DNA of 64,000 bases from Geosiphon pyriformis. Lineage: Eukaryota; Glomeromycota; Glomeromycetes; Archaeosporales; Geosiphonaceae. The number at the start of each line of letters is the position of its first letter. The first letter of the stretch is position 1. A model generated the notes under the pieces. It did no database searches and was not told where the DNA came from. It was given only the letters and a program-made list of their open reading frames with translations. A program made the translations under genes and the position numbers. This document shows positions 1 through 11,500 of this stretch, one piece after another. Location: positions 742,984 to 806,983 of the forward strand of contig JAAOMT010000200.1 in NCBI GenBank assembly GCA_016748015.1. Reading direction: 5' to 3'.

Positions 1-3000
1 TCAATGTTTAACTTTAATCCTGCTTTTTATAATCATTGAAAAACTTCTCACAAGTGGATAAGATAAACTTTAAAGCTTGGTAAGTATACATCAGTGTCAT
101 CAAGATAAACAACTACTGATTGCCATAAGAGTCTTTTATATACAACATCTATGAGTTGTTGGAATGTTGCTGGTACATTGCAAAGTCCAAACGGCATAAC
201 ATTAAACTTATAGTTCCCTCCTTGAGTGGTGAATGCTGTTTTGAGTCAGTTTTTTGGGTTCATTTTGACTTGCTAGTATCCACTTTCCAAGTCTAAGATT
301 GAGAAGAACTTAGCTTTTCCTAGAGCATCTAGCATGTCATTAATTCTTGGAAGAGGATAGACATCTCTAATTGTAATACTATTTAATTGTCTGTAGTCAA
401 CCCAAAATCTGATTTTTCCATTTTTTTTCTTAAATAGAACTACTGGTGAGGCCCATGAACTTCTTGATAGTTCAATTAATCTATTATTGAGCATTTTTTG
501 GATCTTCTCTCTAATAAATTAGTGGCTAGCAAGTAAAACACAATAGGCTTGTTGTCATTTTGGTGAAGCATTTCCTGTGTGGATTTGATGTTGAACAATA
601 TCAGTTTTTCCAAGATCATTGTTGTCTTTTGCAAATATATCTGCAAATTCAGCTATCAGTTGTTTTAATTGTCTTTGTTGTTGGGGTTTTAAGGGACCCA
701 TGTTGATTTGAGAGAGTTTTTTTTCTAACAGGTGATAGTTTTCAGTAATAGGGGTGATGTTTGAATTTGAAAGTAGAGTATGTCTTATAATTTCGATGAA
801 ATTAGAGACAATTTGAGAGTTTTCATCTTAGAAGATATTACTGTGTATGATTCCAATTTCTAATTTATTTAATAGAACAATAGGATAATTATTGGGGTTG
901 TAGAATATAACTCAAAATTTTTTTATTTCTTTGAGAATATAAACGTTTGGAATTGAGATTTCATGCTTTAAACAGATTTGTTCATTGGATTCAAAGATTT
1001 GTTGGGTAGTGGTGGGTTTTGAGCAAGTGTAAATTTTGTGATGTTTACCAAAAGATGAAATAGTAATTGGTTGGGGAAGTTAAAGAATCTGGTGGGATTC
1101 ATTCTGTGCATTGAGAGCTATGTTTACTGGCACTGTAAATCGTTCAGTTGAACCAAAATCTTGAGTTTCTCTTTCACTTTTTTCCAATTGTTCTCTGTTC
1201 TTTACTGATTGTAAATCCAAAATGTTGATTAAGAGTAGGTAAATTGCTTGGCCAATTTTCTCAACATGTTTAATCCTAAATGGTTTGTCTGTTTCATTCT
1301 GTAACATGATAGTAATGTTTCCAGTATATCCTGCATCTATAATTTTTTCTCTAATGTTGATTCTTTTGCTTGTCAATAATAATCTGAATGCAATTTAAAC
1401 CATTGCTCCAGGTGGAATTTCAAGAACAATTTTAAGATTAATTTTTGTTAAGGACTTTGGTTGGAGAACCAAAGTGTCTTTGCCAGAATATCTGAGGTTA
1501 TATCCTGCATTAATTTCGTGAGCTTTTTCTGGTTTTATTCTTTTTCCATTGTTGTCAAAGTATTTGAGTTGTATAGTAGACTGGTTTTTAATAAAATAGA
1601 TTGGTATAATTGCAATTTCTTCTTTTGTTTCTAGTTTTCTCAATTCAATTTCTTCCTGGTTATTTTTGCTGAGTAAGGAGATGCTAAGAGCATAGCATTC
1701 TGGACATTATTTGTTATCACAAGGCATGATGCATTCTTTATACAATTGAATGTTCATTTGCTCTAATCATTAAATTTGAGCTTCTTGGGTTGGATATATG
1801 TGGCTTGCAATTTGGTGGTATATCTCTACCTTATCTTTATAGTTGAATTCAGCTAATTCTATTGTATATTCAATGTACTCATCTTTTTTTATTTGGCAGA
1901 CATCTTCCTGTGTGGCTCTATTAATTAAAGCCATTGCTAAATTAAAGATTATTTTAGCATCATGAGAGTAGTGGTAAAGTTTGTTGAGAGCACTGTTATA
2001 TGCTGCATTAAATAGTGTTCCTTTTTTCACTTTTTTCGAAATTGATAGGACATATTAACAGATTTGGTCACATACTCCTTCTCTCATTGCAACATCAATC
2101 CAGTTGCATTCTTTTGGTAGTATATCTCTACATGTGAAACAAGGTGTATTATCTCATTTTCTATTTCTTTTTGGGGATCTAAATCGTTCTTTATGACATG
2201 CTTTACAGAAGTAGCAAGTGCGAGTTTCATATTCCTCTTCTGGAAAAATACAAGCTCTCATAGATGAAAGCTTTTTCTTGCAATCTTTGCATTTTAGTAG
2301 GATGTATAGTGGTTCTTTTTATGGTTCTGGTGTGAAATATTTAACTTTTTTCCATCCTCTTGATTCTTCAAAAATCTCTTGTTCTGTTTCTTCAGCTCAA
2401 TTGGATGTTGATCCAAGAGCCATGTAGGTTTTAGTGAGTGGTATTTCTTTTTTTTCTTTAAATTCAAATACTGGGGCTTTTCCTGAACGTTTGTTGAAAG
2501 TACTACAGGTTGCAGATATTATAGTGTATTGTCCTTAATATGATATTTTGAGTTCCTGAGTTTTTCAATCTAAGTTTGCATTGGCTTTGAAAAGCCAATT
2601 ATTTTCAATCAAAGCTTGGTATTGGGGTGCATTCATAACTAGAACTTTGACTGGAATGGTAATTCCATCAATGGTAAATGAAAAATTGTCAATTTCTTCT
2701 ACTAGTGTCTTTTTCATACCATCTGTTGTAACAATTGCAGTTTGGGCTGGTCTGTCAACAGTTTTTTGAAGCTGTTACATTAACTGGTAGGTAATAATAC
2801 TTCCAGCTAATCCATTGTCTAGAATTAATCAAATGGGTTTTCCTTTTATTGTAGCTTCAGTATACATGGCAGTGATAGCTTTTTGTTCATTAGCTGTTGC
2901 ATTACTAAGCAAAAATAGTAATTTATTTGCTTTAAATTCGAGTGGAAATATATCTAAGAGGTTGGCATTTTGGGCAATTTGAGTTGATAGAATAGTATTG

Positions 3001-3439
3001 TTGGAAGAGTTTGATTTTGGTGCTGTAGCTTCATCTTTAAAAAGTGCAGTTTGTTGAAAATCTGATCTTTCAAGCATTGTAAGATAGCTGGGTTGAGTGT
3101 GATAGTGATTTGGTCTTTGTTAACCAGAATTTTGGAGAACCAACTAGTTATTTAAGTTGATTCTATTATTATTATTACTGAATTGATTTTGAGGTGTAAA
3201 TTGGTTATGTTGAACCAATCTTCTGGCTGGTACTTGATATTGTTGAGTGGATGGTATCTGATATTGCTGAATTGGTAAAGATTGCTGGTATTGTTGCTGA
3301 ATTAGTTGTGGGGCTAATTGATAATAACTGTTTTGATTTTGTGGTCTTGGTGGATAATAAGTTGATAATGGAGATTAGTAATAAGATTGTTGTGGTGAAT
3401 AGTAATGCTGATTACTCCTGTTTTGTTGGTCTCTTTGTA
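1..3439 (-). pseudogene. Ty3 pol: protease, Cys-rich segment, dUTPase, reverse transcriptase
   Basis: The frame is continuous with gag. The protease region (about 2840-2750) reads LILDNGLAGSI, where the catalytic D-S/T-G has become DNG. Next comes a segment of about 350 codons with clustered Cys pairs (about 2310-1690). The dUTPase follows: motif 1 AGYNLRYSG near 1515-1485, the P-loop region near 1430-1390 with an in-frame stop, and motif 3 IIDAGYTGN near 1345-1316. RT begins near 500 with WASPVVLFKKKNGKIRF, then WVDYRQLNSI and LDLESGY. Past a TAG and a TGA at Trp-like positions it continues to MPFGLCN and YLDDTDVYLP (about 100). The window edge cuts the rest. Confidence 0.9.
1180..1530 (-). 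other. dUTPase domain embedded in Ty3 pol
   Basis: Trimeric dUTPases hydrolyse dUTP to dUMP and keep uracil out of new DNA. Recognisable pieces are AGYNLRYSGKD (motif 1), VLEIPPGAM followed by a stop and IAFRLLLTSK (a damaged motif 2, usually R-S-S-x-A-x-K-G), and IIDAGYTGNITIMLQN (motif 3 with the catalytic Asp region intact). The domain sits between protease and RT in the same frame. It is non-functional here because of the stop and the damaged P-loop. Confidence 0.85.
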
Positions 3440-4924
3440 ATTTCTTACAATCTCGTTTTCAGTGTCCTAAAATTCCACAATAATGACAATTTTGAGGTTG
3501 GTTGTTGGATGGTGATTCAAAATTGTTTTGGTTGTATTATTGTGGGAGTTAATATCTTTGTTGTTGTTGGTTTGTAAAGTAGCTTTCAATCTTCTTTGTG
3601 AGTTGGTCTATCTTCTTTTCAGCTGCTGAACTGGTTTCTCCAATAATTAGGTTAACAAGTTTGGTGTGGTTTGCTTCTTTTATAGCCATTTCATAGTTCT
3701 TTGCATGTCTAATGGCAGTTGCTAAGTCTGCTGGTGTATATGAATAGACTTTCTTAATCAATTTGTCTTTTAATCCTGCTATAAACTGATCCAGAATCTG
3801 AACATTAGAATAGTAGTCATTGGTTTCCAATTGTCAAATTCATTGAAAAAGTTTGTTGAATCTTTCAAGATAGATTATAACAGTTTCAGATGTTTCTTGT
3901 TTGATGTTGTGAAAGCAATTGTGGAGAGTAATAGAGGTGTTATTGTCAGTGAATTGTTGTAAGAAAGCATCTTTGAATGCTTGCCAGTTGTCAAATAGTT
4001 CTTCTAAGTTTTCAAACCATTCTCCTGCAGTTCCTTGGAGAAAGTATGGAATTGCTTTGAGCATTTTTGCTGCAGTCCAACCATTTGCATCTCCTGCTTT
4101 TTGAACTTTGTCAAGCCATTTTTGAGGGCTGGTATTATTGTCTTTACCAGTGAATTCTGGAATCTTTGCAATATAAGCAGTTGCCATTTCTTCTTTGTTT
4201 TCTGTGGTTTCTTCTTGTTCTGATTCAGTTTCTTTACTTTCTAAGTTTTCTAAATGATTACTTTTATTTTCCTGTAAGTAATCAATGATATTAGTGCTTG
4301 TTGATATTGGTTTCTGTTGTTGAGTAGGATTCTTAGGTGACTGAAAGTCTTCTAGTCTGGAGAAACAGTTGAGTGGTAAATTTGGTGTTTGTGGTTGAGC
4401 AAGTAAAATTGGAAATGGTGTAATAGAAAGTGGTAATTTAGCACTGGTTCCTTGTTCAGATGTTTGCAAGTGTTTGACAGTTGTTTTTGGTAGTATTGGA
4501 GTGTTTGGAGTGGTTCTTGAGTATTGTTTCACTTTTTGTTTGTCTTTATTGCTTGTTTCTGTTTTTGATTCAAAGTCAAGAGAGTATTTGGACTGTACTG
4601 GGTATTTTTCTTCACAGTACTTAATAATGTTAAAATTAAGTTCTTGGAAGTAGGTTGCAAGAGTTTCACTGTTCAAGTCTTCTGTTTCCAATTGTGAATA
4701 GTGCACTAAATTATTATAGAGGTTGCTTCTAACTTCTGAGATGTTGTAATTTCCAAAAAGATAATTGTTAATATGGTTTTCAATGTATTGGTATACTAAT
4801 TTCTTGAAAATTTCAATTCCGTTTTGGATGTTGAATCTTTGCTTGCAGTGAGTGTAGATTGACTGATAATACTCTAGAGTTATTGTGTTTGGTGTGTTTA
4901 CTACTTTGAAGTTGTTATTGCTGT
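3440..4924 (-). pseudogene. Ty3 gag (capsid/nucleocapsid), nonsense-broken
   Basis: This is the structural protein of the retrotransposon particle. The frame opens just inside the primer-binding site but has no clear ATG, so an initiator may have been lost. A polar, Gln/Thr/Pro-rich N-terminal part (4706-4250) is followed by a capsid-like segment containing WLDKVQKAGDANGW and GTAGEWFENLEELF (about 4140-3990). Two TGA codons near 3835-3845 sit two residues apart and are consistent with CGA arginines. The frame continues through 3830-3549 and a Gln/Tyr/Pro-rich stretch. It then reaches a CCHC zinc knuckle (C-x2-C-x4-H-x4-C, about 3487-3447) with a TGA directly after the His, at 3461-3459, probably from TGG. 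Confidence 0.88.
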
Positions 4925-4933
4925 GTTATTTTT

Positions 4934-4947
4934 ATGGAAGAGCACCA
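4934..4947 (-). other. Primer-binding site of the Ty3/gypsy element
   Basis: Two bases inside the LTR, the minus strand reads TGGTGCTCTTCCAT. It begins with the TGG expected of a site complementary to a tRNA CCA end. The position just inside the 5' LTR is right for minus-strand priming. I could not assign the tRNA species without a tRNA set from this genome. Confidence 0.65.
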
Positions 4948-4949
4948 AA

Positions 4950-5920
4950 TGTTACCAGAGGTTTTTGGTCTCTTTTCTTGAATATTGTTAATGTTGATTT
5001 GCTGTGAATTCACGTTTTTAGAAAGTAGTTGGACCTCCAGTAACTGAATTTATCTTCAAATTATCTTCTATAATTTGAACCACTGGGCTTATAAGTGGAA
5101 TGGCCAATTCCTTGCCAGTTACTTTATGTAGTTACGTTGTAGTAAATGTTAAATTTTTCCCAGGAATTGCTCGTCTGGAAGCTCACTAAAAATGTGTAGT
5201 TACTTTGCTGTAAAAGTCAACTCTTCTACAGGAATCTCGTCTGTAGGCTACCCTAATGATTATGATAAGAAAAGAAAAGAAAAAGAAAAGAAATGTAAAA
5301 GAAATAGAATTTTATCAAAGGAAACGTTTTCTATCCAGGCCTGGAGTCACTACAGTTTATTGAAATTGGTAGCTAATCAATTTCAAAACGTTAGTTGTGT
5401 TGAAGGAATTCAAGTATAATAATTTAAGAATTTGGTTTTCGAATATTTTAATTTTTATTTGATTTTGTAAAAAGTGATTTGTTTCAATTAAGATATCTAA
5501 AATAGGATGCTATGATATGATACTATGAGAAGATACATTTTCTTGAAGAGAGAAGCTCTTCTTTTATACAACTTGTTGTAGTACTAGTCTTTGAATTTGC
5601 ACTTTTCTCTTTGCTACAATTTGGGTGAACTAAAGATACATTTTGGCGAATTTACAAGTTATTTCACTGAACTATTGATTATTTCGGCCAATTTTCATTA
5701 ATTTCGGCGAATTTTGACTATGTTAAATGGTTCAAAGTATTGTGTAATTTGATCATCTTAATTTCTAGAGTACAAATCGGATTATTGATTGAGTAATGAT
5801 ATTTGATAATTTGATTAAATAATAAGTGATAATCGAAATAATAATGATATATGCTAATTAATAATAGGAATTATAAGGGTAATTTCATGCTAATTAATAG
5901 CTAAAATTCTACTGGTAACA
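4950..5920 (-). repeat. 5' LTR of the Ty3/gypsy element (971 bp)
   Basis: On the plus strand the repeat begins TGTTACCAG and ends CTGGTAACA, giving TG...CA termini inside a short inverted repeat. A second copy of identical length lies at 9684-10654. The unit contains an A/G-rich tract near 5269-5310, several near-repeats of an ATTTCGGCGAATTT-like motif (5680-5720), and an AT-rich end. The small ORF at 5192-5419 lies wholly inside the LTR and is not treated as a gene. Confidence 0.92.
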
Positions 5921-6551
5921 ACGTGCAAGAGAATTGTTCATAATGATTGCCACTCCAGATATTCAATAATTTAATAAAATAATAAGTAATAAATTAAAAT
6001 AATAATATATATTAATTAATAATAAGAATTATAAAAATAATTTTATGTTAATTAATAATTCAAATTTTTATTAGTAATATTATATTAATAATTTAAACTT
6101 TTATAATACTATTAATAATATTTTTGCTTATTTCTAGATTTTAATCTTAATATAAAAATAAATATTCATAATTTATTTTGACTAAATTACAAATAATTGG
6201 TTTAGCTTTATATTAAGTTTTAATATTTAGTATAATTTTAATTAATTTAAATAATTAAGTTTTTTTTTAATTTTATTAGTTTTATTAACTAAAAATTTAA
6301 ATATATTAAAAAATTTGTAAATGAATTTTTAATTTGTAATTTTAACTTATAAATTATAATAATATTTAAATATATATATATATGCTAACTTAACTAATTT
6401 GGTTTTTGTAATTTTTTATTTTTATTTTATAAAAATTTTATATAATTTTTTATATTTGAATATTGTTTATTTATATTATAGTTTATTAGATTTTGATCAT
6501 ATTTTTTTATGTAAATCTAATTTTGCTATTAAAAAAAATATAAAACTTTTA
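5921..6551. other. AT-rich spacer with a decayed LTR remnant
   Basis: No gene is seen. Bases about 5960-6090 align by eye with the last 120 bp of the 971 bp LTR, including the terminus, where CTACTGGTAACA has become TTATTAGTAATA. From 6090 the sequence is almost pure A/T up to the LINE 5' end. The short hydrophobic ORF at 6399-6602 is low-complexity and is not supported. Confidence 0.6.
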
Positions 6552-6699
6552 AAAACTTTTTTTTCTCTTACATCCACAAACCCTCAAAAAGTGCTTTTCT
6601 AAAAAAGAAGTTTTTTTTATTTTTTCTTGTTAGTATTTCACAATTTCTCTTTCTAATAACTCATTTTTCGTAAACCTGAAGGCTGCTTTTAGTGACAAC

Positions 6700-8556
6700 A
6701 TGTCTAGTAAAAAGAGAACACCAAAAGGTGCTTTTCATGGTCCTACAGGTGGCTTTTTCTCACAAAAAAAGAAAGCTGTGCTTGGAAATGTTAAACATTC
6801 CAGTGACGAAAAAAATATCTCTCTGAACAAGTCCAAGTCTGGTGATAATGTGTTTTCTAATGTGAATAGTTTGTCTGGTAATAAAGAAGTTTCTAATATA
6901 ACTGGCATCAATGTTGGATCTCTCTTGAGTTCAGCTGTCAACACTTCTAAAGCAAAACATGTTAATACTGGTACTGCTTTTGGTTCCTCACTTAGTTCTC
7001 CCAACTTTGACATGAATGATGATAAAGAGATGTCTCTTCCTTCTCACCTCTTAATCTCTCTGGATAAAAAGTGGGTTGACCCCAAAATTGTCAAGACTCA
7101 GGTGGAGGTTTTAGTTAGGCAATCATCTGCTTTGGACATTAATTTTTTGGTTGTAGAAGAGAAATTGGTAATGGCAAAGACTTAATTTGTTAGAAAAATT
7201 TTTTTATCAATTAATGGTTTTAAGGAGGCCACTACCCCCTCAAAATTTGAAAAGATCATCAGATTTACTTTCACATCAAAGAGCAGCATGAAAAAAACTG
7301 TGTTATTGGCCAAGGAAAAAGAGATCATCATAAACACTAATTTCAAGAAACAAAGAATTCATTCAGATCAGGCTGTGGTCATCAAGAAAATTCTCATGAA
7401 CATGCCAAAGAATATGATCGTCACTGCACTGGCTGAATTTGGTAAAATTAAGTCAATCAAAATTCAACTTATTGGATTATGGCAAAAAGCTGTGGTAGAA
7501 TTTGCTAAATTAGATCAGGCTAAACAATTGGCTGCTAAATAGTTCTTCTTAATTGGTAAAGATTCAGTGCATGTGATCATAGCTGTGGGTGATTGTGAGA
7601 CTTGGACATTAAGAAATAGGTTTAGAGTATTGCTGTTTACTTTGCCAATAAGAACAACTGCTCATGATTTGGGCACTCTTTTGGATGGGACTAGTGAGAA
7701 AACCTGTGTTATTAATTGCTCAATAGATTCTGACAACTGGGTATACTGTATTGTAGTTGGTTTTGAATCTAAGGAGGATTTGGAGTCTGCTTATTGCACT
7801 GAGCTAATATTTGGTGGTGTTAAATTATCTTGGACTAGATTGAACTTGGTTTACTGTGAAAAGTGTGAACATTTTGGCCATTCTGCTCTGGAGTGTAATG
7901 TATCATCTCTGCTCATCTCTAAGCCCTTAAGACCTGTTAAAAGAGTTCCTTTAGAAGACTATTGTCTCTGGCTGGCGAAATTGTATACTAGGAAGGGTGT
8001 TCCTATTTCTAAACCTGTTGTTTTTGGTGGCAAATCTTGGATGCAAATGGTCTCACTTGCTTCTTCTAGTGGCCCTTATTTCGACTCTGGTTTTGAGTTT
8101 GGTCCTCCTTCTTCTGATTTTTCAAGTATTAAGGGAAGTGCACCAATTGTTCAAAATAAATTCTTAATCAATGATTGTCTAGCTTTATTGGAACATTCCT
8201 TAGAATTACTAGCTAATCAGGTGTCAGATATTGTGCATAGATTAAATGGTGTGGAGCTGGTGCTCCTGGTGCCTATTACTCAAGTTGTACTTTCAATTGC
8301 CTCTGTTTCTACATTGGCATTACCAGATACTGATATGGTTTTGGATATTCCTCGACTGTCCCTTCCTTCTTTTTCTTCAGTATTTGAAGACAAAATAGTG
8401 GATTTGGGTCTGAGCAGTTCAAAGATTCTTACCTCCAAAGTTGGTGGTTTGGAATCTAAGATGATGGCTCTCAAAGTTTCTATTGGCTCAATCTTGAGGA
8501 AGTTAAATTTGCTGTGCATAAATTTGGGTTTTTTGTTGCATTCTTTGCATCAATAA
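6700..8556 (+). pseudogene. LINE ORF1 (CCHC nucleic-acid-binding protein)
   Basis: One frame of about 618 codons from the ATG at 6700, broken only by TAA at 7183 and TAG at 7540. Segments are a Lys/Ser-rich N-terminus (MSSKKRTPKGAF), a middle with RRM-like spacing (about residues 220-300), and a CCHC zinc knuckle with C386, C389, H394 and C399 in YCEKCEHFGHSALEC. A Ser-rich tail follows. The protein would bind LINE RNA in the RNP. The last 43 bases overlap the start of ORF2 in another frame. Confidence 0.85.
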
Positions 8557-11500
8557 GTGAGCTTATTTGGAGAGTAGCTACATGCAATATTAAGAGTATG
8601 TTGAATTTGGCTAAACAGAAAGACATTGTTCATTGGCATAAGAATTCAGAAAATATGATTTTGATTGTTATTGAAACAAAATTGAAGTCTGACATTAAGT
8701 CTTGGATTATGAATAAATTTGATGAACTTCGGATTTTTACTTCTGGTTTGGATGTTGGGTTTTGTGGTACTGAAGTTGCCATAATTATGAACAATTTTTT
8801 GCCTCTGCATGTTTTAAAAGTGGATGAAATTTCTGGTCATTTGATTTCTGTGCACCTTCTGTTCAAGAACAAGCTTTCAGTTATGATCTTGAATCTGTAT
8901 GCTGGTGTGTCCATTAGCACATGATTTAGTCAAGCTGTTAATATCAATTTTATGGTTTTCAAGACAGTCAATTCCAGCTCTTTTGTGGTTTTGAGTGGTA
9001 ACTTTAATGAAAATGGGTCTAGCAAAAATGTAAGTTTCAAGTTCTGTTTGGGTTTGGGTCTGGTTAATACTTTTGATAGACACTTTTTGACCAAGGCTTC
9101 TATCTGAAGCAATTCTAAAGGTGTTAAAAAAGTGATTGATTTTATTTTAGTAAGTAAGAATTTGGTATCTGCTATGATATCACATTTTGTCAATGATGTG
9201 TCTGAGTTTTTTGATACAGATTATAAGTCAGTTTCTATTTTAATTGGTTTGGATGGACTGCTAGATACACATCTTATTAGCATTCACAGACAAGTCAACC
9301 AAGACCAATGGAAGTTTAAATTAAAAGATGCAGATAATGTTCAATGGTTAAGCTTTAAAGACTGCTCTTCTGCCAAGTTGTTGGCTAGGTCAGACATGTT
9401 TAAGGAGGCAAAAGTCAATGGTAACTTGAATACAATATGGAAAATGTTGGAAAAGGCCATAGTACAGGCTGCTGACACAGTTTTTTCTAGGATTTGGTAT
9501 AGTGAATACAACTGTTCAAAGAATAAACAATCTTCCAAATTTTTTAAATTAAAGCTGCTTGTTGTAAAGGTTGTAAAATGTTGAACCTTTGGTAATCTTC
9601 TGAATTTCAACCATCTTATTAAGGTCTGGTTGGCTATTGATGTAGTTGAAGCTTTCAAGGTTGATGGCATGGTTTTAAACAGTTGTTACTGGAGGTTTTT
9701 GGTCTCTTTTTTTAAATGTTGGTAATATTGATTTGCTGTGAATTCACGTTTTCAGGAAGTAGTTGAACCTCCAATAACTGAATTTATCTTCAGATTATCT
9801 CCTATAATTTGAACTGCTGGGCTTATAAGTGGAATGGCCAATTCCTTGCCAGTTACTTTATGTAGTTACATTGTAGTAAACGTCAACTCTTTCCCAGGAA
9901 TTGCTTGTCTGAAAGCTCACTAAAAATGTGTAGTTACTTTGCTGTGAAAGTCAACTCTTCTACAGGAATCTCGTCTGTAGGCTACCCTAATAATTGTAAT
10001 AAGAAAAGAAAAGAAAAATAAAAGAAATGTAAAAGAAATAGAATTTTGTTAAGAGAAACGTTTTCTATCCAGGCCTGGAGTCACTAACAGTTTACTGAAA
10101 TTGATAGCTAATCAATTTCGAAATGTTAGTTGGGTTTTGGGGATTTTCCAAGTACAATAATTAAAAAATTTGGTTTTTTGAATTATTTAATATTTATTTC
10201 TTTTTGTGTATATAGGAACAGTTTTAAGAGATAAATCTAAAGTAAGATATATTTTTTAGAAGAGAAAAGCTCTTCTTTTATACAACTTGTTGTAGTACTA
10301 GTCTATGAACTTGCACTTTTTCTCTTTGCTCAAATTTTGGCAAACTAAAGATATATTTTGATGAACTACAAGTTATTTCGCTGAACTATTAATTAATTTG
10401 GGTGAACTATTCATAATTTCGACGAATTTCTGTAAATTTCGGGGAATTTTTGAATGTTACAAAGTTCAGAGTATTGTGTAATTTGATCATCTTACTTTCT
10501 GTTATACTAATTAGATTATTTTAATTGAATCGTAATATGTGATAATTGATTAAATAATAAATAATAATTTGAAATGATATTAATATACTGATTAATTATA
10601 GGAATTATAAGAGTAATTTCATGCTAATTAATAGCTAAAATTCTACTGGTAACACAGTGTAAGCTTAATGAAGTTGGTTAAACATTTGTCAATAATAAGG
10701 AAAGAGTATCATAAATCCAAGTATTATGAGTCTAAGATTGCTGAGAATACTGCTATAAGGAAGACAATTGACTATTATATAGAAAACTTCTGTTCTGACA
10801 AAGGAAAGATAATAAAGAGCATTCTGGAATATTCATTTTACAAGATGGTTTTGGATCACTTGGTAGTAGATGATGAGCTGGTAATTGAGCTTAATAAAAT
10901 AAAGCTTAAGGTTGATAAAATTATGGAAGGGTGGACAAAAAAGTAATTAGTTCTTTCAAAAATACTTGATTTTTGGATTCAACAATATATGCATCTGAAT
11001 TATGTAAATGATAATGCTTTTTCTGATATAATAAATGAAATTGGTATGGAAGAATTGTTTTTGATTGTTAATAATCTGCCAAACAATAAAGCAGCTGGGT
11101 TATTAGAGATATCTAATGAACTTTGGAAGCATTGTGGTGGAGAGGTTTTGGCCTGTCTTTTGAATTTGTTGAATTTGTGTTTGAGTATAAGTGTAGTTTC
11201 TAATTTGTGGAAAGAAGTGTGGGTTTCAATAATTCCAAAATTTATGAGTGGAATGGTGTTTTAACAAATACTAGACCTATTGCATTAGTCAAAACAACAC
11301 ATAAGATACTATCTAAGATCCTATTTGATTGGATATCTTTGACTTGTAGCAAGTTTAATGTTCTTCATGTGACAATTTTTCAGTGTTGAAGGGTACTTTG
11401 ACCCAGTCTCCTATTTTTGCTATTGGCTCAGTCATTAAGAATGCTCTGAAGAAAAACAGAGAGCTTTGGTTAGTGCTGCAGGATATGCACAAAGCTTATG

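Larger units (their letters stand above)
1..5920 (-). mobile_element. Ty3/gypsy LTR retrotransposon, 5' part (3' end outside window)
   Basis: The element reads on the minus strand: 5' LTR (5920-4950), primer-binding site (4947-4934), gag, CCHC knuckle, aspartic protease, Cys-rich segment, dUTPase and reverse transcriptase, which runs off the window at base 1. All open segments from about 4924 down to the RT lie in the same minus-strand frame. They are separated by more than twenty nonsense codons and, as far as I could read, no frameshift. Integrase, RNase H and the 3' LTR are not visible. This copy cannot encode a working polyprotein. The order PR-dUTPase-RT is unusual for a Ty3 element. Confidence 0.93.

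Noticed and set aside
3251-3577. 108-aa plus-strand ORF
   Set aside because: It is the antisense of the Gln/Tyr/Asn-rich gag linker and has Val/Ile/Asn-rich composition typical of a shadow frame.
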